A DNA stretch of 64,000 nucleotides from Ruegeria sp. ANG-R (GTDB lineage: Bacteria > Pseudomonadota > Alphaproteobacteria > Rhodobacterales > Rhodobacteraceae), in contig NZ_JWLJ01000004.1 of the NCBI RefSeq assembly GCF_000813985.1, positions 1 through 64,000 on the forward strand, given 5' to 3'. Shown one piece after another: positions 8,926-19,397 of the stretch (positions are counted from its first letter, which is position 1; every line of letters begins with the position of its first letter). The translations under genes and the position numbers were made by a program. The notes below the pieces were generated by a model, which saw nothing but the letters and a program-made list of their open reading frames with translations, was not told the origin of the DNA and made no database searches.

Positions 8926-10436
8926 ATTTCATCATAGAGCCTTGCCAATTTTTCGGCTTGTGCGGGCCAGCTATAAGACTCCCAGAGCTTCTTTTTGTTC
9001 TCAGCTGTCATGGTGTAGTTTTCGGGGTGATCTAAGACATCCCGAATAGCTTCGGCAATACTCTCGGGGTCCGTTTCATCCATCGCTCGCCCGAAGCCAA
9101 GGGTTTCCGCGAACCGGCGCATCTCAGGAAGATCTGAAACACAAATGGGTACACCGGCGAAGGCAGCTTCAAACAGTTTGTTCGGCATAGCGTAGCGGTG
9201 GTTCAGTGATACGTCCTGAAATGGGCAAATTGCGAGGTCCGCCGTACTAATTGCGACTGGCACATCTGGCGCCGCTACAGGTGGTAGCAAGGTGATCCGG
9301 TCACTCACTCCAACCTTGCGAGCTTCTTTCATGAACCAACTGTCGTTTTTTTGGTGCCGCGGCCCCATGGTCGCTAGCCTGACTTCCGGCAGATGAACTA
9401 AAGCCTGCAAAACCTTGTCCAAACCACGATGTCCCATTTGAATACCGCCGGTAAAAATTACCAAAGGTGTTCCATCATCAACGTGTGCCTGGGCGCGGAT
9501 TGAGAGCTGATCCAGGGCCTGTTTTTTTCGGCTCCCCATGTAGTTGGCATCTATCTCTGGGGCATTGAGTATCAGTGTGGGATGATCCTTGAAACGTTCG
9601 GCATATAACTCTGCTATTGAAGACGATACCGTAATCATGTGGTCAACAAAGGGAAGACAATCATCCTCGAGTTTTTCCGCAAAATTTGATCCATCCGCTG
9701 GGTTCTTTGTCGCCCGTGCCGGCTCGTATTCGTGTGCGTCGTATACAAGTTTAGCCTTGAACCGCTTTGCAAGAAGGACACCTGCCGGGAGACAATAAAT
9801 GTCATGAGCGTGGATGACGTCTGGGGTTTCATCAAATTTCAAACTGCAGATATTCTCGGCAAATACCAATGAGCTGAGTTGATAGAGTTCGCGAAATTTC
9901 TCTCTTGTTTCTCGGTTTTTAGAGCCGATCGATTTCAGATTGCCTGAGGTTTTTCCGAACCCGTGCATGAAATTAGTTTTCCAAAGCAACCGTTTGTGCG
10001 CAAACTTTCGCTTTCGCCTCTCTCGAGCATTGTCGCTCTTACTGTAGCTCTTGTAGTACATAGGATCGAGCATTCGAGTCTCTTCATCCGTGAGAGATTC
10101 TTTTAGCCAGGATTTTATTGCGTTCAATTGCGCGGCCTCCTCGACATAAGGCACAACACGCCGCTCAACTTCACTGGACACACGGTCAACGAAAAAGAAA
10201 CGCGTTAAAGTATCTTCCGAGATGTTCTCGGAAGATTGCCAGTTAAAACGAGTGACCCGAATACCATCGATATTCTCTTCCTGCGGCAACCCCCCGGGCC
10301 AATCACAGAAAATATGGACATTGTGCCCCGCTGAATGAAGCGCACGTGCTTCTTTCAGAACACGCGCATCCGCAGTTATTTCGTGGTAAGTTAAGCAGAA
10401 AATGGTTTTCGGTGATTTGCTGAGGTTGCCTGACAT
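8922..10436 (-). CDS. Glycosyltransferase, GT4 family
   Basis: A retaining glycosyltransferase of about 504 residues, probably adding a sugar to a lipid-linked surface polysaccharide at the inner face of the membrane. It has the GT-B two-domain pattern: an N-terminal acceptor domain (LTYHEITADARVLKEA, then HAHDIYCLPAG) and a C-terminal nucleotide-sugar domain with GGIQMGHRGLDKV and the E-x7-E region PNKLFEAAFAGVPICVSD. A basic insertion (RERRKRKFAHKR) near residue 135 could contact the membrane. The ATG at 10436 is preferred to an upstream TTG at 10451; the ribosome site is weak for both. The stop overlaps wecB by four bases in a tail-to-tail arrangement. Donor and acceptor cannot be told from sequence. 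Confidence 0.82.
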   Translation of the reverse strand: MSGNLSKSPKTIFCLTYHEITADARVLKEARALHSAGHNVHIFCDWPGGLPQEENIDGIRVTRFNWQSSENISEDTLTRFFFVDRVSSEVERRVVPYVEEAAQLNAIKSWLKESLTDEETRMLDPMYYKSYSKSDNARERRKRKFAHKRLLWKTNFMHGFGKTSGNLKSIGSKNRETREKFRELYQLSSLVFAENICSLKFDETPDVIHAHDIYCLPAGVLLAKRFKAKLVYDAHEYEPARATKNPADGSNFAEKLEDDCLPFVDHMITVSSSIAELYAERFKDHPTLILNAPEIDANYMGSRKKQALDQLSIRAQAHVDDGTPLVIFTGGIQMGHRGLDKVLQALVHLPEVRLATMGPRHQKNDSWFMKEARKVGVSDRITLLPPVAAPDVPVAISTADLAICPFQDVSLNHRYAMPNKLFEAAFAGVPICVSDLPEMRRFAETLGFGRAMDETDPESIAEAIRDVLDHPENYTMTAENKKKLWESYSWPAQAEKLARLYDEI

Positions 10437-10582
10437 AAGTGCTAAGACCAATCTAGCTATGTAAATCCGGGATCGATCTAACAGAGATTTATAGTGGGTT
10501 CCAGCGCGAACAATAGTGCTTCATTGAGGTCTTTCTATTGACTTCCCGGGCAAATTCTTGGATGCGCAGAAGCACAATTTGA

Positions 10583-11551
<969 letters not shown>

Positions 11552-11771
11552 TGATCGAGGCTCGTGCGTAACTGAACCCACGCCACCGCGTCGGTCGATA
11601 GTAGGGATATGTACCTCGGCATTATTGCGGCCCGCATCACAAGTTGCTGGTTTGTGCACGTCCTATACGTATGAATAATCATGGTCGAACGGGATTGGAC
11701 TATGTAAAGGATGCAAAAGGCAGAGCACCTCGTGCGATATTTCCAAGAACCAATAGGGCGGGCTTAGAGCG

Positions 11772-12854
11772 ATGCAGTTTATTGACCTAGCGGAACAACA
11801 GAAGCGGATCAAAGATCAGCTCGATGTGGGCATTGCAAATGTGTTAGCGCACGGGAAGTATATCCTTGGTCCTGAGGTTGCAGAGCTGGAAGAGAGGCTG
11901 GCGGAGTTCACAGGCGCCAAATACTGCATCACCTGTGCCAATGGGACGGATGCCTTACAGATTGCCCTCATGGCGGTTGAGGTGGGGCCGGGAGATGAGG
12001 TCATCACGCCTGGGTTTTCCTACATCGCCACAGCCGAAGCGGTCAGATTGCTCGGAGCGACGCCGGTTTATGTCGATATCGACCCGACCAGCTATAACCT
12101 CGACCCGCATAAGCTGAACGCTGCGATTACGTCCCGGACGAAAGCCATTATTCCGGTGTCGCTCTACGGCCAGCCCGCTGATTTCGAACGTATAAACGAG
12201 GTTGCCTCCGCGCACGGCCTGCCCGTGATTGAAGATGGTGCGCAAAGCTTTGGGGGGTCTCTGCATGGCAAACGGTCGGGGAATCTGTCAACAATCTCCT
12301 GTACGAGCTTTTTCCCATCGAAGCCTCTGGGCTGCTACGGAGATGGTGGCGCCATTTTCACCTCGGATGAGGGCCTGAGCGTCATTCTTCGCCAGATCGC
12401 GCGACATGGGCAGGATCGGCGATATCACCACATCAGGGTGGGGGTGAATAGCCGCCTTGATACGCTCCAGGCCGCTATTCTGCTGTGCAAGCTCGATATA
12501 TTCGAGGATGAATTGGCCCTGCGAAACACTGTGGCAGATCGTTATAGGGCGCTGTTGAAGGATACCAATCTGGCCGCGCCGTCATTGATGGAGGGAGCCA
12601 CAAGCGCATGGGCGCAGTATACGATACGCGTAGACCGGCGCGAGGACGTTCAGGCCAAGCTCAAAGACGCGGGGATTCCGACGGCGGTGCACTATCCGCT
12701 GCCATTGAACAAGCAACCTGCCGTGTTTGACCCCGATGCTGATCTGCCTGTTGGAGACCATGCGGCGGCGAGCGTGATTAGCCTGCCAATGCACCCATAC
12801 CTGCAGCAAGCCACGCAAGAAGAGATCATTGAGGCCCTGAAGCAAGCGATTTGA
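11772..12854 (+). CDS. wbpE: UDP-2-acetamido-2-deoxy-3-oxoglucuronate aminotransferase (WbpE-like, DegT/DnrJ family)
   Basis: A PLP enzyme of 360 residues that converts the 3-keto sugar made by the WbpB-like enzyme to the 3-amino sugar. Family motifs are in place: NGTDALQIAL for the phosphate loop, EDGAQS with D155, and the PLP lysine in FFPSKPLG (K184), the same position as in characterised WbpE within a residue. The C-terminal half carries HYPLPLNKQP, which shapes the sugar site. The ATG at 11772 follows GGGCGGGC. The next step in the Pseudomonas pathway, the N-acetyltransferase WbpD, is not in the window. The gene converges with the epimerase gene at 12951. Confidence 0.88.
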   Translation: MQFIDLAEQQKRIKDQLDVGIANVLAHGKYILGPEVAELEERLAEFTGAKYCITCANGTDALQIALMAVEVGPGDEVITPGFSYIATAEAVRLLGATPVYVDIDPTSYNLDPHKLNAAITSRTKAIIPVSLYGQPADFERINEVASAHGLPVIEDGAQSFGGSLHGKRSGNLSTISCTSFFPSKPLGCYGDGGAIFTSDEGLSVILRQIARHGQDRRYHHIRVGVNSRLDTLQAAILLCKLDIFEDELALRNTVADRYRALLKDTNLAAPSLMEGATSAWAQYTIRVDRREDVQAKLKDAGIPTAVHYPLPLNKQPAVFDPDADLPVGDHAAASVISLPMHPYLQQATQEEIIEALKQAI

Positions 12855-12950
12855 TGGTCGCTTGGCTCAGGGAATCGGTCCTGCGTATCTAAGAAGAAGT
12901 TGCGGGGTCAGGTTTCGGCCGATGCGCGACGCCTCACCTGTTTTTATACG

Positions 12951-13964
12951 CTATTTGCCATAGTAGGTGCGATACCAGTCGACAAAAGCCTGAATGCCGT
13001 CCTTGATATCGGTCTTTGGGCGGTAGCCGGTCAGACGATGCAGCAAATCGGCGTTTGCCCAGGTCGCGGGTACATCACCCAGTTGCATTTCCATATAGTT
13101 CCGGATCGCGGGTTTGCCGAGGCTCTCTTCGATTGCGTCGATGAAATCCAAAAGACGGACCTTGTCAGAATTCCCAATGTTTACGATGCGGTACGGTGCA
13201 ACAGGGCTCAGGCTGTCACCCTCGGCGATGTCTTCCGGGGCATCTGGGCGCACCGGGACGACATCGATCAAAAGTGAGATCGCGCGCACCAGATCATCCA
13301 CATAGGTGAAGTCACGATACATATCGCCATGGTTGTAGATGTCGATCGGACGGTCTTCGAGGATGGCATCGGTAAACTTGAAAAACGCAAGGTCCGGGCG
13401 CCCCCAAGGACCGTAGACAGTAAAGAAGCGGAACACGGTTGTGGGCAGGTTCCAAAGATGAGCATAGGAATGCCCCATCGCCTCGTTCGCCTTTTTCGTC
13501 GCGGCGTACATCGTAAGCTGATGATCCGCCTTTTCACATTCATCAAAAGGCATGTCCGGATTCGCGCCGTAGATAGACGAGGTCGACGCCATCAGCAGAT
13601 GCCGCACGTTGTGCCGCCGGGCGGCTTCCATCACATTAAACGTTCCGACAACGTTGCTTTCGACATAGGCACGCGGATTTTCAAGGCTATAGCGGACACC
13701 CGCCTGTGCCGCGAGGTGGATGATCACATCCGGTTCGAACGCATCGGCCATTCGGTCGAAAGTAGCAGTGTCTTCCAGCATTCCCTCATCGCACGAGAAG
13801 TTCGGGTTTTCCAGCAAAAGCGCATGCCGGCTCCGCTTGAGGCCAACATCATAGTAATCCGTCATTCCGTCGTAGCCGTGAACCCGGTTACCGTTTTCAA
13901 GCAAAAGTTTGGCAAGATGAAATCCGATAAATCCGGCGGTACCTGTGATCAGAACCTTTTTCAT
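12951..13964 (-). CDS. NAD-dependent sugar epimerase, UDP-glucuronate 4-epimerase-like
   Basis: A short-chain dehydrogenase of 337 residues that probably interconverts UDP-glucuronate and UDP-galacturonate for surface polysaccharide. Seen are the NAD motif TGTAGFIGFH at 7-16, the STSSIYG serine segment, the catalytic Y-x3-K in YAATKKANE, and PWGRPDLAFFKF, which is characteristic of glucuronate epimerases. The frame extends further upstream, but the ATG at 13964 is preceded by AAGGAAG at good spacing and starts the standard MKKVLITG. It lies convergent to the wbpE-like gene, about 95 bp apart, and belongs functionally with the sugar-nucleotide genes upstream. Confidence 0.85.
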   Translation of the reverse strand: MKKVLITGTAGFIGFHLAKLLLENGNRVHGYDGMTDYYDVGLKRSRHALLLENPNFSCDEGMLEDTATFDRMADAFEPDVIIHLAAQAGVRYSLENPRAYVESNVVGTFNVMEAARRHNVRHLLMASTSSIYGANPDMPFDECEKADHQLTMYAATKKANEAMGHSYAHLWNLPTTVFRFFTVYGPWGRPDLAFFKFTDAILEDRPIDIYNHGDMYRDFTYVDDLVRAISLLIDVVPVRPDAPEDIAEGDSLSPVAPYRIVNIGNSDKVRLLDFIDAIEESLGKPAIRNYMEMQLGDVPATWANADLLHRLTGYRPKTDIKDGIQAFVDWYRTYYGK

Positions 13965-14104
13965 GAGGCTGCTTCCTTGTGTGTCCGGGCGTGGCACGTA
14001 CGTCCGAGGGCACATATGACGCCAACAGCCGTATGGCTCAACCCGTCATTTTTCAGCTGGTTCGCTAAGAGTGGACAGGTTCAGGTGCAATCGCGATTGC
14101 CCGA

Positions 14105-15568
14105 TCATCCGGGCCAAGGAAGCGAATAGGTTTTGACGTTCGTAAAGAACTTCATGGCTTCGACGACCCCTTCCTTGACGCCATTGCCTGAATCCTTGAT
14201 TCCGCCAAAGGGAGACATTTCGATACGGTACCCTGGCTGTTCCCAGATGTTGCAGGTGCCCACGCTCAGGCCGTTGATATAAGCGATGGCGCGGTTGAGA
14301 TCGTTGGTGCAGACGCCCGAGCTCAGGCCAAACGCGGTGGCGTTCGAGATCGCCATGACCGCGCCGTCATTGTCAGGCACGCGGACGATGGGGATGATGG
14401 GACCGAAAGTCTCCTCCATCACCAGATCGCTATCATGCGGCACCTTATCGACCACTATGGGTGGAAGCAGCGCGCCCTGCCGACCCGGGTGATATAGGAT
14501 TTCAGCCCCGGATTTCTCGGCCAGATAAACGCGGTCCTCGATAAGTTTCGCCGCCTTGTCGTGGATCACGCAACCCAGATCGGTCTCGGGGCTTTGCGGG
14601 TCGCCGAACCTGATCTTCTTCGCCTGCTCCAGAACCAAGGGCACAAACCTCTCGGCAATGCTTTCCTGCACCAGAATGCGCTTGATTGCGGTGCAGCGCT
14701 GGCCCGAGTTGCCAGTTGCGCCGGAAACGGCAATACGCGCCGCCTTGTCCAAATCGGCACCGGACAGATCGTTCAGAACGATCAGCGGGTCATTGCCTCC
14801 CAGCTCCAGCGCCTGCCGTTTGTAGCCTGCCTTTTCCGCGATCATCTTGCCCACTGGCACACCACCGGTGAAGGTGATGATGTCGATGTTTTCATTGGTG
14901 ATCATCTCATCCCCGATGTCCTGTGGCCATCCCGTGACCACCTGGAACATCTCGGGCGGCAGCCCGGCCTCATAGAGGATATCCGCCAGCGTCAGACAGG
15001 TCAGCGGAGTCAGCTCGGTTGGTTTGCACACCATGCAATTATTGGTTGCTATCGATGGTGCGATTTTGTGGCTGACCATGTTCAGCGGGTGATTGAAAGG
15101 TGTGATCGCGCTGATTGCGTTGACTGGCTCACGCGTAGTGAAGATTTTCCGCGCCTTGCCATTATGAGTCAGGTCACAGGAAAAGATTTCACCATCATCC
15201 TTTAACGCCTCGGCGGCGGCGAATTGATACACATCCTGTGCGCGTTTGGTCTCATAGATCGCATGTTGATAACAAATACCCAGTTCCAGCACCAGCCATT
15301 TGGCCAAATAGTCTCGGCGCTCTCCGATCAACTCTCCGGCTCGCTGCAGGATCTGGCTGCGGTCATAGCGTGTCAACGTGGGTTTATAATTCGCCGCAAT
15401 CTTAAAGGCGCGACGCGCGTGTTCGGCCCGACCCGCAGGAACATGGCCCACCACTTCATTGGTGTAGGGATAGTGAACCGGCACCGTGTCATCGGTAAAG
15501 ACGATCTCGCCACCGATCCGCATCCCTTCGTTTCTGATCTCGGTGACTGACATGATATGGTCTTTCAT
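14105..15568 (-). CDS. Aldehyde dehydrogenase, phosphonoacetaldehyde/sulfoacetaldehyde dehydrogenase-like
   Basis: An NAD(P)-dependent aldehyde dehydrogenase of 487 residues. Catalytic residues are present: N159 in PFNHPLN, E255 in LELGGND and C292 in SGQRCT. The stretch [20 protein letters not shown] closely resembles the PhnY phosphonoacetaldehyde dehydrogenase group, to which sulfoacetaldehyde dehydrogenases are related. No phosphonate transaminase or sulfonate gene is next to it; instead it sits beside an AhpD-like protein and an amino-acid ABC importer on the same strand. Substrate is therefore open. A second ATG at 15553 is an alternative start with a somewhat better purine-rich upstream sequence. 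Confidence 0.85.
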   Translation of the reverse strand: MKDHIMSVTEIRNEGMRIGGEIVFTDDTVPVHYPYTNEVVGHVPAGRAEHARRAFKIAANYKPTLTRYDRSQILQRAGELIGERRDYLAKWLVLELGICYQHAIYETKRAQDVYQFAAAEALKDDGEIFSCDLTHNGKARKIFTTREPVNAISAITPFNHPLNMVSHKIAPSIATNNCMVCKPTELTPLTCLTLADILYEAGLPPEMFQVVTGWPQDIGDEMITNENIDIITFTGGVPVGKMIAEKAGYKRQALELGGNDPLIVLNDLSGADLDKAARIAVSGATGNSGQRCTAIKRILVQESIAERFVPLVLEQAKKIRFGDPQSPETDLGCVIHDKAAKLIEDRVYLAEKSGAEILYHPGRQGALLPPIVVDKVPHDSDLVMEETFGPIIPIVRVPDNDGAVMAISNATAFGLSSGVCTNDLNRAIAYINGLSVGTCNIWEQPGYRIEMSPFGGIKDSGNGVKEGVVEAMKFFTNVKTYSLPWPG

Positions 15569-15630
15569 AGTTTAGCGGCACCGAGCCACGCGAATTGCAT
15601 ACGCAGTCCATCGGGGCCGGGTCTTGGCGC

Positions 15631-15966
15631 TTACTCCGAAAACACGTCAAACGCTTTAAGTGCCTTCGCGCTGTAAGCATAGGACGGTCCGCCCCCCATA
15701 TAGGTTGCCATTGCCAGCGCCTCGGACAATTCCTCACGGGTTGTGCCTAGCTGAACCAGAGAGCGGACATGGAAGCCGATGCAACTGTCGCAACGCGTGG
15801 CAATGGCAATTCCGAGAGCCATGAATTCCTTGGTCTTCTCGCTCAGCGCGCCATCTGTTTTGGCGGCTTTGCCCATGATGCCAAAGCCACGCGCGGTTTC
15901 GGGCATCTCTTTCGACAATGTACCTATATTGGCCTCGGTCTCGGCCATGAAGTTTTTCCAGTCCAT
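15631..15966 (-). CDS. Carboxymuconolactone decarboxylase / AhpD-like family protein
   Basis: A small all-helical protein of 111 residues with the AhpD-type active-site pair CDSCIGFH near residue 55, known in this family for thiol peroxidase or detoxification chemistry. The ATG at 15966 follows a strong GGAGG with six bases of spacing, which decides the start over an upstream alternative. It lies 11 bp downstream of the ABC permease and upstream of the aldehyde dehydrogenase on the minus strand, so the genes are likely one operon. The CMD core (MALGIAIATRCDSC, GGGPSYAYSAKAL) is clear. The actual substrate is unknown; it may deal with a reactive product of the imported compound. Confidence 0.85.
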   Translation of the reverse strand: MDWKNFMAETEANIGTLSKEMPETARGFGIMGKAAKTDGALSEKTKEFMALGIAIATRCDSCIGFHVRSLVQLGTTREELSEALAMATYMGGGPSYAYSAKALKAFDVFSE

Positions 15967-15977
15967 CTTGCTCCTCC

Positions 15978-16742
15978 TCATCCGCGCTCATCTGCGCCCA
16001 TGCGGCGTTCCAGCCAGCGCACCCCAGCGCTGATGATCAGGACCAGCACCAGATATTCGAAGATCAACAATGTATAAATCTCAAGCGGGCGGTATTCCGT
16101 CACCACCAACTCGTTCGCGCGGCGTGTCAGTTCCTGCATACCAATGACACTGGCGAACGCGCTCATCTTGACAATATAGATGAACTGATTGGCCAAGGGC
16201 GGCAGGATGCGCCGGATGGCCTGCGGCAGGATCACATAGCGCATGGTCTGAAAGTAGTTCAGGCCAATCGTCTGTGCCGCCTCGCTTTGGCCTTTGGCGA
16301 TGGATTGAATCCCGGCGCGGTAGATTTCAGCCGTAAAGGCACTGTCCGAGATCGCAAGCGTGATGATCGCGCCCCAGAACGGATCGATGGGGATGTTCAT
16401 ACCCATCGACTGAAAGACGATAGGCAATCCATAGAATACCCAGAACAGCATTGGCAGCAGTGGGATGGAACGAACGAACTCGACGTAAACCCGGTTTACC
16501 AGTCGCCATCCGCGTTTCTCCGACAGGCCCGGTAAAGCCACTAGCAAACCGATGACAATCGACAGAACCGCAGCAATCAGCGAAATCTGAATTGTCGCGC
16601 CCATGCCCGAAACCAGAAACTTCACATTGGTCCAGCCCGAGGAGGTGGTCGGATCAATAACGTACCAACCCCAGGTTTGGGATGAGGAGCAGCCGGCAAC
16701 CAGCAAGAACAGGGGGAGGGCGAGAGTTGCTTTTTTCATCAT
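15978..16742 (-). CDS. Polar amino-acid ABC transporter permease with a lipoprotein-like N terminus
   Basis: An inner-membrane permease of 254 residues of the HisM/GlnP type. The coupling motif for the ATPase is the EAA loop (EAAQTIGLNYFQTMRYVILPQA), and GMGATIQISL to LSIVIGLLVA forms the first core helix. The N terminus is odd: MMKKATLALPLFLLVAGCSSS matches a lipoprotein signal with a lipobox (LVAGC), although the rest is a multi-pass membrane protein. The start lies between two adjacent ATGs (16742, 16739), just after the stop of the ATPase gene at 16750. Only one permease is present, so it may act as a homodimer. It belongs with the ATPase and the divergent binding protein at 17611. Confidence 0.88.
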   Translation of the reverse strand: MMKKATLALPLFLLVAGCSSSQTWGWYVIDPTTSSGWTNVKFLVSGMGATIQISLIAAVLSIVIGLLVALPGLSEKRGWRLVNRVYVEFVRSIPLLPMLFWVFYGLPIVFQSMGMNIPIDPFWGAIITLAISDSAFTAEIYRAGIQSIAKGQSEAAQTIGLNYFQTMRYVILPQAIRRILPPLANQFIYIVKMSAFASVIGMQELTRRANELVVTEYRPLEIYTLLIFEYLVLVLIISAGVRWLERRMGADERG

Positions 16743-16749
16743 ACCCAAC

Positions 16750-17508
16750 TCAGTGCTGCAGTATTTGGCTAAGAAATTTCTGACACCGCTCGGACCGTGG
16801 ATTGGTAAAGAAATGCTCCGGCTTACCCTGCTCGACAATCTCGCCTGCATCCATAAAAACCATGTTGTCAGCGACCTTTCGTGCAAAGCCCATCTCATGA
16901 GTCACGACCACCATGGTCATGCCTTCTTGGGCCAGTTCCACCATCACGTCGAGCACCTCGGAAATCATCTCGGGGTCCAGTGCAGAGGTGGGTTCGTCAA
17001 ACAATAGCACCCTCGGTTCCATGCACAGCGAGCGCGCGATGGCCACACGCTGCTGTTGCCCGCCAGAAAGCTGAACGGGGCGTTTGTCGGCTTGATCGGG
17101 AATATGGACCCGTTCGAGGTAATGACGCGCCTTATCTTCGGCCTCTTTTCGGCTCAGACCGCGGGCCTTGATCGGACCAAGGGTCAGGTTTTCAAGGACA
17201 GTCAGATGCGGAAAAAGGTTGAATTGCTGGAATACCATGCCGACTTCTGACCGGATCGTGGCAGCAGATTTGGGATTATCGGACAGTTCAACCCCGTCTA
17301 CGCGGATCGTGCCGTTCTGATGTTTCTCAAGCTGGTTTATGCAACGGACGACGGTTGATTTCCCCGATCCGGAGGGGCCGCAGATCACGACCTTTTCACC
17401 GCTTTGGACTGTCAGATTGATGTCCTTGAGCACATGAAATGTGCCATACCATTTGTTTACGTCGACAAGCTCGATTGCGGCGTCTGGCATCTGCTGGCCT
17501 GCCTTCAT
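16750..17508 (-). CDS. Polar amino-acid ABC transporter ATP-binding protein (GlnQ type)
   Basis: A cytoplasmic ATPase of 252 residues that powers the importer. Walker A GPSGSGKS at 44-51, Q-loop FQQFNLF near 93-99, signature LSGGQQQR at 147-154, Walker B VLLFDE at 167-172 and the switch histidine in VTHEM are all present. It is first in the minus-strand run of ATPase, permease, AhpD-like protein and aldehyde dehydrogenase, and is divergent from the binding protein at 17611 across about 100 bp. Start is taken at 17508; an ATG six codons later (17490) is equally possible. Confidence 0.93.
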   Translation of the reverse strand: MKAGQQMPDAAIELVDVNKWYGTFHVLKDINLTVQSGEKVVICGPSGSGKSTVVRCINQLEKHQNGTIRVDGVELSDNPKSAATIRSEVGMVFQQFNLFPHLTVLENLTLGPIKARGLSRKEAEDKARHYLERVHIPDQADKRPVQLSGGQQQRVAIARSLCMEPRVLLFDEPTSALDPEMISEVLDVMVELAQEGMTMVVVTHEMGFARKVADNMVFMDAGEIVEQGKPEHFFTNPRSERCQKFLSQILQH

Positions 17509-17610
17509 TACTTACAGTCAATTATTTGCTTGAGGTTATCTTTGTCTTTACGATTAGATCAAGAAACAATGTAGCCGTAAAAAGCCTAACGCCACCAACG
17601 GGAGAATTAC

Positions 17611-18381
17611 ATGAAACGTTTTATGAAAGTCGCGGCCGCCGCGGCGCTTGGTCTTGTGATCGGCGGCGCTGCGCAGGCACAGTCGGCGCTGAACGAGATC
17701 CTGGATGCCGGGGTTCTTAAAGTTGGCACAACAGGCGACTGGAATCCGATGTCACTGCGTGATCCGGCGACCAACAGTTACAAGGGGTACGACATCGATA
17801 TCATGAACGCCCTGGCCGCTGATCTGGGTGTCGAGGTCGAATACGTGCCGACCGACTGGAAAACTCTGGTCAATGGCGTGGTCGCAGGTAAGTATCACAT
17901 CACCGGTTCTGCTTCGATTTCACCGCCCCGCATGAAGGTTGCGGGTTTTTCGGATAGCTACATCGCGGTTGAGTTATTTCCCTACACAACCAAAGAAAAG
18001 GCCGACAAGTTCGACGGGTATGACTCGATCAACCAGCCGGATGTAAAGGTCGCGACGACTTTGGGTACGACGTTCGAAAAGCGTGTGCGCGAGTGGTTCC
18101 CGAATGCCGATATCAAAGTAGTCGAGGCCCCGGCGCGTGGTTTTCAGGAGGTTCTGGCTGGTCGCGCGGATGTGTTCATAACCTCCAACATCGAAGGTTC
18201 AACGCTTGAGGAGAAGTTCCCGGTCGTTCGCGTCAAGAACGCCGAACCGCGGTCACCTTCCCCCATCGCAATGTTGCTGCCTCAGAGCGATCAAGTCTGG
18301 ATCAACTACGTGAACAACTGGATCGAAGTGAAAAAGGCGCAGGGTTTCTTTGATGAAAACCGGGCGCGGTGGGGGCTCTGA
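17611..18381 (+). CDS. Amino-acid ABC transporter periplasmic binding protein (SBP_bac_3)
   Basis: A periplasmic solute-binding protein of 256 residues with a clear signal peptide (about 1-24, ending AAQAQ). The fold motifs GVLKVGTTGDW, YDIDIMNALAADLGV and FVPTDWKTLVNGV-type segments mark the family that binds polar amino acids and similar small zwitterions. GGGAG lies six bases before the ATG. It faces the ATPase/permease operon and is followed after about 40 bp by a creatininase-family hydrolase, which suggests that the ligand is an amide- or ring-containing nitrogen compound. The exact ligand cannot be read from sequence. Confidence 0.92.
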   Translation: MKRFMKVAAAAALGLVIGGAAQAQSALNEILDAGVLKVGTTGDWNPMSLRDPATNSYKGYDIDIMNALAADLGVEVEYVPTDWKTLVNGVVAGKYHITGSASISPPRMKVAGFSDSYIAVELFPYTTKEKADKFDGYDSINQPDVKVATTLGTTFEKRVREWFPNADIKVVEAPARGFQEVLAGRADVFITSNIEGSTLEEKFPVVRVKNAEPRSPSPIAMLLPQSDQVWINYVNNWIEVKKAQGFFDENRARWGL

Positions 18382-18417
18382 TCTGAAACGGAACTGGGTG
18401 GCGCAGTTCCTAGAGCG

Positions 18418-19164
18418 TTGCGTACCGTGAAGCTGGAACACATGACGTGGTACGAGGTAGATTCTCGTATCAAAAATGGTGCAGCGGTGTTGTTGCCGGT
18501 TGGCTCGACCGAGCAGCACGGACCAATGGGTCGGATCGGCACAGATACGATTTGCGCCGAAGCAGTAGCGCTTGCAGCCGCTGAAACGTGCGATGGCATC
18601 GTTGCGCCAGCGCTGGCTTATACGCCAGCGCCTTTCAACACAGGGTTCCCGGGCACGGTTTCGATCTCAGAAGATACATTTCACGCACTGGCGAATGAGG
18701 TGATCGGGGCGCTGTTGAGGCAGGGCTTCAAGGGCGTATTCGTGGTAAACGGACACGGGGCTAATCTGGAGCCTCTCCGTCAGATCAAGGATGCAACTCC
18801 CCAAGATCGATTGCTGATCCGCAGTTGGTGGGAGCCGAGTACCGTAAACGCATTGCGGCACGAGCTTTATGGCGATTGGGAAGGGATGCACGCGACCCCT
18901 TCGGAGATTGCCATAACTCAGTCATTGCTTGGATCGTTGCCTGCCAATCAGGCCGCTGAACCGCCCCAGAAACTCAGTCCTGAATATGTGCGCGCTCATT
19001 CAGGGGATCGCCACGGTCCACCGGCAGAACATCGTGCGGCATTCCCGGATGGACGGGTTGGATCTCACTCAGCCCTGGCCAGCCCCAACGATGGTGAACG
19101 CCTGTTAGCCGCCGCCGCGACGGCGATCGCTGATGAGTTCCGGTCATTCGAGCGGTGTCTGTAA
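18418..19164 (+). CDS. Creatininase-family amidohydrolase
   Basis: A metal-dependent hydrolase of about 248 residues. Metal and catalytic positions typical of the family are visible: VGSTEQHGP, GTDT, NGHGAN, EGMHATPSE and GDRHGPPAE. Members split cyclic amides such as creatinine or related rings. The gene sits directly behind the binding protein of an amino-acid-type importer, so it probably processes the imported compound in the cytoplasm. The start is uncertain: TTG at 18418 and GTG at 18427 are both possible and neither has a good ribosome site. Creatinine itself is only one possibility, because the family has several activities. Confidence 0.85.
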   Translation: MRTVKLEHMTWYEVDSRIKNGAAVLLPVGSTEQHGPMGRIGTDTICAEAVALAAAETCDGIVAPALAYTPAPFNTGFPGTVSISEDTFHALANEVIGALLRQGFKGVFVVNGHGANLEPLRQIKDATPQDRLLIRSWWEPSTVNALRHELYGDWEGMHATPSEIAITQSLLGSLPANQAAEPPQKLSPEYVRAHSGDRHGPPAEHRAAFPDGRVGSHSALASPNDGERLLAAAATAIADEFRSFERCL

Positions 19165-19397
19165 TTCCACGCAAGCCTCTCCGACGGTCACATTGGGGGT
19201 AACTTCGGTGGGGGTAGTATCGTAGTAGAAGCCTCAGAAATGCTGCGCCCCATGGGCGTTGACGTCAGACAATCACCGGCACGCTACAAGCCATCGATTT
19301 GGCGCTACGAACCAGCAAATAAACGAAGACTGTTGATGCAAATACCAAGTATTCAGACTAATAAGCTCCTCGAAGTATTTGTTCCGAAAGACCGTCA

